From: Macrocystis pyrifera
Taxonomy: Eukaryota > Sar > Phaeophyceae > Laminariales > Laminariaceae
Assembly (NCBI GenBank): GCA_031763025.1
Contig: JASSKH010000021.1
Coordinates: 1,984,001 to 2,048,000 of the forward strand
Reading direction: 5' to 3'
Length of the DNA: 64,000 nucleotides
The notes beneath the pieces are model-generated. The model was not told where the DNA came from. It saw nothing but the letters and a program-made list of their open reading frames with translations, and ran no database searches. Numbering within the stretch: position 1 is the stretch's first letter; each line of letters starts with the position of its first letter. A program made the position numbers and the translations under genes. Positions 11,396-22,199 of the stretch are shown piece by piece.

Positions 11396-11921
11396 CTACC
11401 GGTGGTCCATAGCCGTCTGCGCGTGGCGCAAGTTTGCGTCGACATTATCGCAACATGCCCCCCCCCCCCCCCCCCGCCCCCGTACACCCCCCCCCCCCCC
11501 CCGCTGCTCCGCCCTCCTACAGCCCCCCAGGGAAACAGGCAATGCTCAAAGGCTGCGGATGGTGGCACCAAAGAGCCGCGGTGCTTCATTCATCGTCTTG
11601 GTCGCCAGCACGGGTCCACGAAAAACAGACAGACGGTCCAGGCTAATACACACATCGGACATATTTCGATGTCGATACGCTGGGTCCTAACACGAGGCGT
11701 TCTACGATAAAGGTCTTCCACCCTTAATTTGCCTGAGGCTCCCCATGTCCCCCGAAGGTATAATTAACGCTGAGCTCAACGTTGACAAGACATGTAAGAA
11801 CAGGACAGATGCTACGCGAATCTCGTACGTACACGTACGCACTATACCTAACAATGCAGAGCACCAGCTGCAGAGTTATCCTTCAACTGGCCACCGGTAG
11901 GGATGCCGTCTTGGCTCAGAT

Positions 11922-11922
<1 letters not shown>
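9726..11922. other. Homopolymer and microsatellite zone without genes
   Basis: Holds AAAAG repeats (about 9935-9960), C runs at about 10057-10073, 10372-10398, 11459-11475 and 11487-11501, a 20-bp direct repeat GACCCCCCGACACTGGG just before the third C run, AT at about 11249-11276, AAC at about 11314-11340 and GCT at about 11363-11392. The long open frames here are made of these repeats and are not genes. Confidence 0.7.
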
Positions 11923-11999
<77 letters not shown>

Positions 12000-12005
12000 A
12001 AAAAA
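11923..12005. repeat. Poly-C (67) followed by poly-A (16)
   Basis: C from 11923 to 11989, then A from 11990 to about 12005. Confidence 0.95.
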
Positions 12006-12542
12006 TGTGACACCTGCATCGTCGAAGGCCCGGCCTGCCGCTACGAGATGGTGTGCCCAAATCTGCAGGGTACGTACGTATGCAATGCGGCAAGTACGTC
12101 CTACACACAGATCACGCAGAACTCATCGCTCCCACCACTCGACAACGTGAGCTGCGGCAGCAGCAGAGACAGTAGCATCACTTCGATCAGGCGTACCTCT
12201 TTTCCATCAAAGATTCTCGACCATGCAGAGGGAATCGACGATCCGCCTCGCGCCCGGAGGAGAGATGTCCGTGGATCCGCGAGACCTGAGCTCGAGGAAA
12301 CTTTTCTACTGTTAGTAAGTACTCTACCAGTACATGGCAATACGTCCTTTCCCCTCGAGTACACAGAGTTGCCCGGAGAAAGATCTACGCGAGGCAAGGC
12401 AAACAGCATGGGGGCAACTGCTGTAAATAAGATATGAACAGACAGCTCCCCATTGGTAGTCTTGGAGAAGGCAAGGCATGGCAAGACACAGCATATGGGG
12501 GCAGCTACCAGACACCCCGTCCATGCAGGCAGTCTCGGAGAA

Positions 12543-12600
12543 CGCAAGGCAAGGCAAGGCAAGGCAAGGCAAGGCAAGGCAGGGCAAGGCAAGGCCGGGC
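12543..12600. repeat. AAGGC pentanucleotide microsatellite
   Basis: About ten near-perfect AAGGC units; a diluted version continues on both sides among GGGGGCA phrases. Confidence 0.9.
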
Positions 12601-12773
12601 ACAGCATGGGGGCAACAACTAGACGGCCGTCCATGGGCAGTGAAGCGCAAAGGGGGGCAACAACTAGGCAGCCCTCCATGGGCAGTCATAGGCACTCTAA
12701 GACGGGCCAAAACATCCGAAATCGAGCAAGAAAACGGACCAAAAGGAACAGCCACGACCTACCACCAGAGAGG

Positions 12774-12995
12774 AACGCAAGCAAGCAAGCAAAGAAGCAA
12801 GCAAAGAAGCAAGCAAGCAAGCAAATAAGCAAGCAAAGAAGCAAGCAAAGAAGCAAGCAAGCAAAGAAGCAAGCAAAGAAGCAAGCAAGCGAGCAAAACG
12901 AGCAAGCAATCCACGCAAACAAAGCAACCAACTTAAGCGAGCAACGCAAGCAAGCAACTCCAGCGAGCAAACCAAGAGAGCAAAGCGAGTAAACA
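12774..12995. repeat. AAGC / AAAG tandem repeat
   Basis: Alternating AAGCAAGC and AAAGAAGC blocks with a higher-order period of 12, decaying toward 13000. Confidence 0.9.
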
Positions 12996-13361
12996 CAGCA
13001 AGCTTAGCAACCGAGCGTGACCTGCGAAATCGATTCATCACACACACGACAGGGGAAAATACGCCTCCAGTCCAAACAAACCCAGGGCTCCGAGCAGACA
13101 GACCCACGTTCAATACAAAACCACGAGGCACAAGCAAGAATACCAGGGTAGATCCCTCGCTCTGGGCTGGCTCAGCTAGACCTTGTGATCAGAACCGAAG
13201 ATGGAAAAAAAAAAAACAGCACATCTCCCCCATGCTTACGAACCATGCTACTGTTGTAGGTTCTAATTACTACGTTTCCCGCAACAGTTTCAGCGTCTCT
13301 TTCAGCCTGAACTGAATATACTAGCTATCGTGAAAGGGGGCGCTCAAGTCAAAAGGGAAGT

Positions 13362-13429
<68 letters not shown>
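13362..13429. repeat. Poly-G tract at left edge of assembly gap
   Basis: 68 G running directly into the N block. Confidence 0.95.
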
Positions 13430-13529
13430 NNNNNNNNNNNNNNNNNNNNNNNNNNNNNNNNNNNNNNNNNNNNNNNNNNNNNNNNNNNNNNNNNNNNNNN
13501 NNNNNNNNNNNNNNNNNNNNNNNNNNNNN
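13430..13529. other. Assembly gap (100 N)
   Basis: Exactly 100 N, the usual placeholder for a gap of unknown size. G lies on its left and C on its right. Confidence 1.
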
Positions 13530-14340
<811 letters not shown>

Positions 14341-14436
14341 TAACCCTTTTAGTACTGCAGTCCCGTGTTGGGGACAAATCACTTGGAATTAGAGTAGTTT
14401 GTCCCCAAATCGGGACTGCGGTACCAAAAGGGTCAA
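14341..14436. mobile_element. MITE-B copy 1 (about 95 bp)
   Basis: Inverted ends TAACCCTTTTAGTACTGCAG / CTGCGGTACCAAAAGGGT enclose TCCCGTGTTGGGGACAAA and TTTGTCCCCAAATCGGGA, so almost the whole element can fold back. Non-coding. The family recurs at least ten more times in this window. Confidence 0.88.
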
Positions 14437-14627
14437 GGGCCCATCTTAACGGGGAACACTATATTTCGTTCAACCACATGTAAATTAAACTAGAAAAAAA
14501 AACAAATCTAGTCAAATTGAAAGAACCGAAAGTCCTCGATAAGATGGGCCTGTAAATTAAATTAAAAAAAAAAAAAAAAAAATCAAGTCAAATTGAAAGA
14601 GCCGAAAGTCCCCGTTAAGATGGGCCC
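14437..14627. mobile_element. MITE-C, 191 bp with perfect 19-bp inverted ends
   Basis: GGGCCCATCTTAACGGGGA at 14437-14455 is exactly matched in reverse at 14609-14627. The inside is a tandem duplication of about 73 bp (each half: GTAAATTAAA, an A run, AGTCAAATTGAAAGA, CCGAAAGTCC), so a third partial copy of the end lies at about 14537. It abuts MITE-B copy 1 directly. Confidence 0.8.
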
Positions 14628-15079
14628 TAAGGTGAGCAGGAGTTGGGTTGGGTCTACGCCCATACCTTGATCCGACCAGAAAATGCTTCCTATGTCCTAT
14701 AGCCCGCAACGAACGAACAGCCCCACCGCTGGGAAAATCTTACCGGGGACTATTTTCGGGCAACAGTCCTCACAGCAACGAAGAAGACACGCACAAGCTT
14801 TCTTGGTTACATGTTTCATTCCGAGAAGATTCTCAGAGAAATTTCTCAGAAATTTCCGAGGGGTTCGGGGTTTCGATTCGGCTCTTTTTTTTTCGACAAA
14901 AAATATCGACGACACGCACGAACAGCAGTAGTAACTCCTCAATACGTCTCCATTCCGGTATATTCCTCAGAAAAATCCGGAGAAGTCGGAGTTTTTAAGG
15001 TGAGGCTGTTTCAACCATCTGGAATTGGTCTGAAAAAAAGCTTCGCGGAGTAGCGGGGACGCGTGGGGGGAAGAGAGGG

Positions 15080-15289
15080 CAAGGGGGGGGGTACTAGTGC
15101 CATGCATGGCCGTAGTCGTATGTATGGCCATATACCCTGGCATTCCTGTATAAAATAAGCACGTCGGGAGTTCAACGACCAGTATGACACTTCTTGCAGT
15201 GAGGGCGAAGCGAAACGTGAGGTGTTAGGCGAGTCGTTTGAAGGGAGATCTACATCCTATAACCGCTTGTGAGGCATAACCGCGGGTAA

Positions 15290-15290
<1 letters not shown>
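15080..15290 (+). repeat. Poly-G-bounded 200-bp repeat, copy 1 (diverged)
   Basis: G run, then CCATGCATGGCCGTAGTCGT, AGCACGTCGGG, GAAGCGAAACGTGAGGTGTT and GATCTACATCCT, ending beside the 62-G tract at 15290. Same block order as the other copies. Confidence 0.75.

Positions 15291-15351
<61 letters not shown>
15290..15351. repeat. Poly-G tract, about 62 G
   Basis: Uninterrupted G run between two copies of the poly-G-bounded repeat. Confidence 0.95.
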
Positions 15352-15354
<3 letters not shown>

Positions 15355-15550
15355 CAGGCTTACAGGCTTACTTATTCGTTGCTCGTGTTGGTCATGTCAC
15401 CATTGACCACGCACCCCTTCCGAGACGGAGCACCGCCGTTAGACACCTCCAACGTCTAGGCGCTCAATTCGTGTTTCTTACGTACTTCGTACGTCGGACT
15501 TGATACTACATTGAACAATTTTGCTTATCTTACCCCCTCCGTGTTTGATC

Positions 15551-15755
15551 GGGGGGGGGGGGGGGGGGGGGATACTCGATATCATGCATGGCCGTAGTCG
15601 TATGACCATAGACCCTCGCATCCCTACAATGTCCGGGGACGGAGCACGTCGGGTTTCCACCGACCAGGCATAAGCATCGCTTGCACCAAGCGCGAAGCGC
15701 CGTGAGGTGCTCGGCGAGCCGCATGAACGGTGAGTTGCATCCTCCGCCAAGAAGC
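15551..15755 (+). repeat. Poly-G-bounded 200-bp repeat, copy 2
   Basis: 21 G, then ATACTCGATATCATGCATGG, CCGTAGTCGTATGACCATAG, GGAGCACGTCGGGTTTCCAC, CAAGCGCGAAGCGCCGTGAG and a GCATCCT end. The block CGTCGG...CCGACC can form a small hairpin. No polymerase III boxes or coding frame are convincing, so the class of element is unknown. Confidence 0.8.
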
Positions 15756-16195
15756 GCTTTTGAGAGAGGTGGATTATCTTGCATATGGATGACAGCGTCA
15801 TTGAGTTGATTAATTTCTCCGGGTGGGGGGTAAACTGCCCTGAGTTGGGGTGTATACAGGATGGATGTAAACTGTCTCCTGTCGAAAAAAACCGAAAACA
15901 AAAAAAATAATTCGACGAATTAAAGCGTCAGCATAGCCAACAGGGCGGAAAACAAAACTGCGCAAAAACGCGTGGATCACCAGTCCGTGTGGGCATATAC
16001 ACACCGAAAAACCCGCAAGGTGATAACGCACTGGGACCCAAGCCGACTGTACCCGACTCCTAATTTCTCTTAAGCTGATTTTTTTGACGACGGGTATATA
16101 CATACACATATATAGCGGATGCAAACAGCGAACGATGATGTCTACTGCTGTGTATCGCGTCAAAATGCGTCGACGGCATGTTTCCGTGTATCTAT
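15756..16195. other. No gene seen
   Basis: Unique-looking DNA; open frames on the minus strand show no domain and no splice context. Confidence 0.3.
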
Positions 16196-16450
16196 CTATC
16201 TACAGATAATCTAGATGATCTAGTTCGTTGCCTGCCGATGTGAGAGGTTGTGCAGGATCTGTACCGTACAGATCATCCAACCCAGGAAACATGCGCTAGG
16301 TCATCATGCAGATTAGGCGGGTCCCACCCGGCAACATGAGCTACTGCTGTAGATCATATGATACACGGTCGGGAATTGGCCTGTCCTGAAGGATCTAGAT
16401 CATGAAGTGGGAGTGATCTGTGCATGATCTCTACATGATCTGCTCGAGGT
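16196..16450 (+). repeat. GATC element, copy 1 (reference copy)
   Basis: Order of blocks: GATAATCTAGATGATCTAG, TGCCTGCCG, the palindrome GATCTGTACCGTACAGATC, CCAACCCAGGAAACATG, CACCCGGCAACATGAGC, then GATC-rich sub-repeats such as CATGATCTGTG. About 250 bp, non-coding. Clustered GATC sub-repeats at both ends suggest a non-autonomous DNA transposon, but no clean inverted ends or target duplication can be fixed. Confidence 0.7.
16342..16351. other. TACTGCTGTA at the GATC-element TA hotspot
   Basis: This copy reads GAGCTACTGCTGTAGATCA where the intact copy at 28322 reads GAGCTAGATCA. The extra bases sit between two TA dinucleotides. Confidence 0.7.
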
Positions 16451-16534
16451 GAGGAAACGTTTTTCAACAAAATCTACCACCATTACCCAATATCCATCAG
16501 CATAAAAGAAAAACGAAAACAATGGTAGATTTGA

Positions 16535-16768
16535 GTTCGCACAGTAGGGTGGTGCGATCGTATTTCAGCGCCCGTTTCCTCTTACCAACGCGCCGTAAGG
16601 GTCTTAAGGTCAAACGAGCATTCTATTTTCGGAAGGCTCTCTGTCGACCAGATATTTTCCGAAACCATTTTTTTTTTCGGTATTGACAACCTTAACCTTC
16701 CCGTATGGAAAAATCGAGCGCCGAAAAAAAAACGTTCACGCCCCTGCTGTGAGAATTGAACGCCCCTG
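16535..16768. mobile_element. MITE-E copy 1 (about 230 bp)
   Basis: Left end TTCGCACAGTAGGGTGG and GATCGTATTTCAGCGCCCG; right end AAAATCGAGCGCCGAAAAA and CCCCTGCTGTGAGAATT are imperfect inverted matches. The middle is shared with the copy at 47535. The terminal CAGCAGGGGTG recalls hAT elements, but an 8-bp target duplication could not be confirmed. Confidence 0.65.
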
Positions 16769-17032
16769 ACGGTGCTCACAACGGTACTCATAACGGCACT
16801 CATAACGGCACTCATAATTGTGACTCATAACGGTACTCATAACGGTAACTCAAAATGGTAACTCAAAACGGTGCTCATAACGGTACTCACAACGGTACTC
16901 ATAACGGTATCTCGTAACGGTACTCATAACGGCACTCATAACTGTAGCTCGTAACGGTACTCATAACTGTAACTCATCCATCACGGTGCTCATAACGGTA
17001 CTCATAACGGTACTCATAACAGTGACTCCTAA
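16768..17032. repeat. Minisatellite, 12-14 bp unit (TAACGGTACTCA)
   Basis: About twenty variants of ACTCATAACGGT, slightly irregular in length, immediately after MITE-E copy 1. Confidence 0.92.
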
Positions 17033-17124
17033 AACGAGGCGAGTGACGGACCTCCTCCCATTTACTCAAGTGAATAGGTAACCGATCCCCACCTCACGAA
17101 AAAAAAACTTCAATTATTAGGCCT

Positions 17125-17320
17125 TCCAGGTCAGACAGATCCCTGGTGTGTATGATCTATTGATAGCTCGTGTTGTCTGCGTGCCAGCCCATCTTGCGTG
17201 ATCCAGGTCATATCATTTCCTGGGTTGGGATATGCGCTATGCAAACCCTGCACGACTAATCACAATGACACGCTACACCCGTCGTACGAAGGATCTAGAT
17301 TTGTATCTGGTGTAGATGGT
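17125..17320 (-). repeat. GATC element, copy 2
   Basis: Reverse orientation. Contains AGCTCGTGTTGTCTG and TTTCCTGGGTTGG. At the hotspot it has TATTGATA (17158-17165) instead of TA. Confidence 0.65.
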
Positions 17321-17394
17321 GACGTGCCGGACGCTCCATGATTCTCGAGAAAATCGTCTGGGAAACTCGTATCAGGCGGTGAGTTATCTCGGAC

Positions 17395-17675
17395 AAATAA
17401 TGCAAAGATCATTCACAGATCATCTACAGATCATTCGCAGATCATTCGCAGATCATTTACATATCATTCGCAGATCATATGTTCCCACCGCATGATCTAG
17501 ATCCTTCGAGACACATGTATTCCCGATCTGGTATGATCTACAGTAGCTCATGTTGCCGAGTAGGAGCCGTACAATCTGCATGATCTTCTAGGACTTGTTT
17601 CCTGGGTTGGATCTGTTCCAAGCAGATCCTGCACAACCTCTGACGATCTAGACCATGATCCACAGCAGATAGATA
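17395..17675 (-). repeat. GATC element, copy 3
   Basis: Reverse orientation, starting with four CAGATCATT-type sub-repeats, then AGCTCATGTTGCCGAG, TTTCCTGGGTTGGATC and CTGTTCCAAGCAGATCC. The hotspot has TACAGTA (17539-17545). Confidence 0.7.
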
Positions 17676-17837
17676 GATAGATTCATCATGTTCTGCCTGC
17701 CCGAGGTGTGGTTTATTAGTACGGTACGACAATACATAAAATCGAAACAAATAAACAAAGCCATGCGCGGACAGTAAGTGTGGATGCGGGTGAGTATCCC
17801 CCCTCCGGGGGGGGGGGGATCATCTGAAGCTTGCACA

Positions 17838-18170
17838 CCTCGGTTAGATCAGACAGATCATATATATCATCTACAGATAGATCAGATAGGTCATCTACAG
17901 ATAGGTCATCTACAGATATATCAGATGTAGATCCATCTAAAGAGTGATCGAAACGGTGTTGTCTTGTCGTCATGCGTGTCCCCGGGTTCGCATCACCAAG
18001 CACATCGCAGTATCAGTATTAATACTATTAATAATAGGATCTGATACGATCTGTGTGATACGCTCACGGCTCCACGCGATAACCTGTAGTAGGGTGTACC
18101 AGATACACATTCACCAATCTACAGATATATGCGATCTACAGGTCAGGCAGCTCATGAACTGTCCGGAGTG
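17838..18170. repeat. GATC-element sub-repeats
   Basis: A run of CATCTACAGATAGATCAGAT-type sub-repeats (17845-17935) and later GATCTGTGTGATACG and CAATCTACAGATATATGCG fragments. Two TATTAATA motifs lie side by side at 18017 and 18026. Confidence 0.6.
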
Positions 18171-18231
18171 TGGTGAAGTCAAGCTTCACCACTGTGGCCG
18201 TGCATACAAGCACCGGTTGGCAGTAATATTA

Positions 18232-18350
18232 TTGCGGAGGGCCATAGTAAATAGGACCAGTGTTGTTAGTGGAAATAGGTAAATATATACCTGGTATAGG
18301 TTTTCATGTATACCATAGGTCCTGTTAATATTAACCATGGACCCCCGTAA
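18232..18350 (+). mobile_element. MITE-A copy 6, with two inner insertions
   Basis: 119 bp instead of 105. TA flanks both ends. Compared with other copies it has seven extra bases that turn ATATATAGG into ATATACCTGGTATAGG (TACCTGGTA at 18288-18296), and six extra bases in the right arm (GTTAATATTAAC for GTTAAC). Confidence 0.9.
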
Positions 18351-18594
18351 TAGTGCCTAAACGGTCCTTACATTTCCGCCGGACGATTCAAGAGAAAAAC
18401 AAAAGAAAAGAAAAAAAGAAAAGAAAAGAAAAGAAAAAAGCGGGGAGTTGTAGTATGCTTGGGAGGGGACGATAGATACCTAACTTTTCACGCCAAAAAT
18501 AAACCCGACACGATCCGCGCACCGAACGCGGAAGGGTTACGTCTAGCACCCATACAGCTCAGTACCTGCACTACCACCAAAAAAAAAAAAACTA

Positions 18595-18699
18595 TCACGG
18601 GGGACCATAGTAAACAGGACCAAATATTGTTCGTAAAAATAGGTAAATAGGTAGGTTTTTATGTATACCATAGGTCCTGTTAACTATGGACCCCCGTAA
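18595..18699 (+). mobile_element. MITE-A copy 7
   Basis: 105 bp; left end TCACGGGGG preceded by TA, right flank TA after an intact CCCCCGTAA. Confidence 0.9.
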
Positions 18700-18756
18700 T
18701 AACCTTTAATAAAAAAAAGTGTATCCACGTGTCTAGGCTTACTACGACTATTGCTA

Positions 18757-18863
18757 TTACCGGGGGACCATAGTAAATAGGACCAAATATTGTTCGTTAA
18801 AAATAGGTAACCATACAGATTTTTGTGTGTACCATAGGTCCTATTAACTATGGTCCTCCGCAA
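18757..18863 (+). mobile_element. MITE-A copy 8
   Basis: 107 bp with TA flanks; right end reads CCGCAA, one of the CAA-ended variants. Confidence 0.9.
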
Positions 18864-18914
18864 TAATGATAAGGAGTACTATTAATAGGGTTCCGACGAT
18901 GTTGGGGATCAACA

Positions 18915-19193
18915 CATGGTTGCCTCGACCCGACGGTCTAGTGGGCTAGCCTCGAAGGGCAAAACTATTAGCAGCGTTGAGGCCAGGGCTTCGAGTCCCC
19001 GTATGGGTATGGGGCTATATATATTCTCAAATGACACCAAAGGCTGTCGAGAGCGCGCGCGCGCCACACTGGCCATAGCAGGGTGGGTGGGTATGAGGCA
19101 CAATTCGACGCGAGTCTACGAAGGAAGAAAGCGCTGAACCCTTGTCGCGACAAAAAAGCAAGGCACGTCGTAACGTTTGTGGGGAGGGAGGGA
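18915..19193 (+). mobile_element. Possible second SINE family, copy 1
   Basis: Begins with a tRNA-like stretch: GGTCTAGTGG (A-box-like) and GGCTTCGAGTCCCC (B-box-like) about 55 bases apart. The later part, GAAGGAAGAAAGCGCT through AAAAGCAAGGCACGTCGTA to a G-rich end, is matched at 48880-48985. The T stem is imperfect and the second copy shares only the body, so the assignment is tentative. Confidence 0.4.
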
Positions 19194-19220
19194 GGGGGGG
19201 GGGGGGGGGGGGGGGGGGGG
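19194..19220. repeat. Poly-G tract
   Basis: About 27 G followed by a GA repeat. Confidence 0.95.
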
Positions 19221-19324
19221 AGAGAGAGAGAGCGCCTGCTATTTTACGTACGGAAGGAGCAGGACCGATAAAGGGCGAGAGGATAAGAAATGGGATGGTA
19301 AAAACAGCAACAACAGCAACAGCA

Positions 19325-19370
19325 AAAAACAACAACAACAACAACAACAACAAACAACAACAACAATTTT
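19325..19370. repeat. AAC trinucleotide microsatellite
   Basis: About 14 ACA/AAC units, slightly interrupted. Confidence 0.9.
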
Positions 19371-19432
19371 GTTCCTAGAGTGCCCTTCATCAGGACCACC
19401 GTCAGCAAGAAAACGGTCTTGCCAAAAAAATG

Positions 19433-19610
19433 CAGGCTTCTTCACGGGTCATGACCCCGACCGACCCGTCGCTCGGGTCAGGAAGTCTTCGATATCTCAC
19501 CGGTCGGGTCGAGTCGAGTCGAGTCAAGTCGGGTCGGGTCGCCCTTACCCGACCCGACCCGACCCGACCTGATCCGCGAGGTTTGACCCGACCCGTGACA
19601 GCAGCCCTGA
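19433..19610. mobile_element. MITE-D copy 1: GGGTC/GACCC pentamer element
   Basis: Ends GGCTTCTTCACGGGTCA and GACCCGTGACAGCAGCCC are inverted matches. Inside, a run of GGGTC/GAGTC pentamers faces a run of GACCC pentamers, so the element is a long fold-back. A second copy lies at 45355. Confidence 0.7.
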
Positions 19611-21155
19611 AAAAAAGCTCGAACACGTATCTCTGTCGTTGCAACGCCTCATACCACTATGCGGAACCACAAGGATCGTTTCAATTGAACATCAATATTC
19701 AACGAGTCCTCATTTATCGGGACAGAATGGGAAAATACAAATATATACCTGGTATATATTACTTATATACGTCGTATCTAAGTAATATGTACGAGCTGGT
19801 CCAGCCATAAAACACGTCTTCATTCGATCGGAAGTTTTGCACTCATTTTTATTCGACCATGTCTTAAGCTCCATTTTTTGGCACCATCGTTCCCGCGAGT
19901 CCTCAGCGCGTTTTTCACACCTCTGATTTTTTTTTTTCAAGGAATCCGAGATGATCCGTCGTCGAGAAACGCCAGGACGGCCAAAAACTCCAGTCACGTA
20001 CGAGCACGGACACGTCTCCATGCTGTACGAGTATACGGTCTATATATACCAAGTACCAAGCCCCGCAAACTCTGCACAGCGGGTGACGCTTGACTCTCGG
20101 TGGGAACGTATGCACACGTGTGTGTGTTCTTCACGCCTCTCCCTCCTGGGATCTCAAAGGCAACAACTTGACCCTACAAAAAAGTGGCGCTTACGGCAAA
20201 GCGACCACGGCGTGATTCATGTTTTATGTAAATCGGTGTCCGAGTTCCACCGCAAGCAGTCGTACCGCAGGCACGGACGGGGCGCAAACATGATCACACT
20301 GCGAACGACCCCCGCGCGTAATTCTGGGCGCTCACGCCGTGCTCGCATGTAGACCGATGACAACACCAAAAAGTTACAATTCTCTTTTATCCCACGTCGG
20401 GATCTCAAAAGAGGCTAAATCTCTGTTTCTACCCATCGATGTATATATCCCCCACAACCCCCCCCCCCAGTGTCCGTGCTAATTCTTCACATCTAGACAT
20501 AACTCTGCGGTCACAAACATCACTCATGTGGCGCAGAGAAGGAGACTAATCAACAAGAAAATATATATATTCCGAACGCGCGCAGGCCAAATGTCCGGGG
20601 GAAACAATCACTGCTGTATTTTGGAAATATCGAACACCTGTGCTTCCGTCCACCCGTGGTAGCAGGCGTTGTTTCCCCCATACGTACAGAGTCGACCCCC
20701 CCGCCCCCCCCCTGATTTTATGGCGACATATTGTGCAAAACTCACTTAAGTTGTACCGAAATTGCCCGTTTTTATGCGAGTTTTCTTTTTAAAAGTGTTT
20801 AATTTAAACGCTCTAGAAACGTACGTGTATATAACGCGTGAGCAAGCAAGCAAGCAAGCAAACACAAGCCACTACAATACCACAGCTGCATGCCATGTCA
20901 TCGCACTGGGTGCGACAGGCACGACATACACATTATATGATATAAAGAGCGAAAACAAAAGGATGGTAATGGTGGTGGTGCTGCTGCTGCTGCTGCTTTT
21001 TTCGGTTGTTGCTGTCGGTTTGCATGTGGTGGTTTTCTCCCGCCTTTGTAGGACCGGCGGTTCCCATCCCACGAGGAGCGACTTCAGTTGGGTTGTTCTC
21101 GCGAGAAGAAAGTTTTATTGGCTGAGGCTCACGAGAGACGAGCGAGTTTGGTCTA
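19611..21155. other. No gene seen
   Basis: Holds a TACCTGGTA at 19746, AAGC repeats near 20845 and a CTG run at about 20977-20996. Reading frames are short and without domains. Confidence 0.35.
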
Positions 21156-21266
21156 CCACGGGGGAACGTAGTAATAAATAGGTGCTACGTTGGACACAAA
21201 AACCTATACGCTTCCCTATTTTTTTTACCAACAATACTTGGTCCTATTTGCTATGGACCCCCGAAA
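21156..21266 (-). mobile_element. MITE-A copy 9
   Basis: 111 bp, diverged: left end CCACGGGGG, right end CCGAAA, TA flanks retained. Confidence 0.85.
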
Positions 21267-21606
21267 TAGCGAGTTTCACCCCCATCTATATCGTGAAAAA
21301 TATATATTAAAAAAAAAGAAGTGATCTACGTAAAAGAAAAGGATACACATCTGCATCTGGTCAAATATATATATATATATACAAGGCTTTCCTTCGGAGT
21401 GGGTATTCCGTCGTTTCGTGTACATATAACAGTTACTTCAATTAATTGGCGACATAGCCCAAAGCCAACCAAACTAAACGTATTTGTGTAAGAAACGGTG
21501 AAGGATGTATTAATCGCGGTTATTTATTAATGTAATGTGAAACGTAAGATCGGGTGACGCAAGAGTAAGAATGACATTCGTCTAATAATAAGAGTAACAT
21601 CTTTCA

Positions 21607-22184
21607 TCAGTGTGGGGAGAGAGTGGAGTAGTGCTTGGCATGTGGATGATATACAACATACAGGCTGTTGTTTAAAGGAAGGTTTGGGACAGGAGAGAAA
21701 GCAGCAGTGACGGCAACGACAACGGTTATGGAAATGTTGTATGGTTGCTGGGCGGCCGCGATTTCGATGTAGCCAGCATAGGAGTTTGGATGAGACATGA
21801 TATGTAAATAGTCTTCCAGGACGCTGTAGTATCGAGGCGGGAGGCCCAGAATGTGGATATGTTCGCTGCTGAACCCGTTGGATATGTTTAGGAAGAAATA
21901 ATCGTGATTTGGGAAATGTGGGAAACAAATTGTTTCCTTTCGTTCGTCCTGGATGGCGACAATCTGCTTGGCGTACTGCTTCGGAATTCCGCGAAGCCCT
22001 GGAGCAGGCGAAATGGAAGGGAGTCTTTTTGCGCTTTATGACGATGTCTCCGTCTTTGATGGTGGAGTCCGTCAGGCGGCAGTTGTAGCACTTGCCACGG
22101 ACCTGGTCGAAGTAAACATATAGGGTGCGCGGGGAGGGAGTGGCGTGCAGGGAATGGCGGGGGAGGGGGGGGGGCAGAGTTCAT
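21607..22184 (-). CDS. OTU-protease-like protein with CxxC...HxxC zinc finger, fragmentary
   Basis: Not a clean open frame: the frame changes about twice, once at a poly-C run near the start. Codon choice and domain sense are nevertheless good. From the N side there is a finger with GKCYNCRLTDSTIKDGD and, about 15 residues later, PFHFACS. This CxxC...IKxGD...HFxC layout recalls the PARP-type zinc finger but is shorter. Then come about 125 residues ending at a stop at 21607 with YAGYIEIAAAQQPYNI and YHPHAKHYSTL. These fit the C-terminal half of an OTU cysteine protease (family known to cleave ubiquitin chains), the last H-Y being the usual place of the catalytic histidine. No DGNC-type catalytic cysteine segment is visible, so activity is doubtful. 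It may be the 3' part of one gene with the exons at 23.76-24.39 kb on the same strand. OTU domains also occur in transposons, so a mobile origin is possible. Confidence 0.55.
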
Positions 22185-22199
22185 TATTTATACTACTCT

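Noticed and set aside
11101-11710. Overlapping long frames on both strands
   Set aside because: Made of AT, AAC, GCT and C repeats.
12324-13137. Frames of up to about 190 codons with repeated Lys/Gln or Ala/Cys/Leu
   Set aside because: Pure translations of AAGGC and AAGC repeats.
19433-19610. Telomere-like or centromere-like GGGTC repeat
   Set aside because: Pentamers occur in both orientations within an inverted-repeat element and recur elsewhere as the same element.
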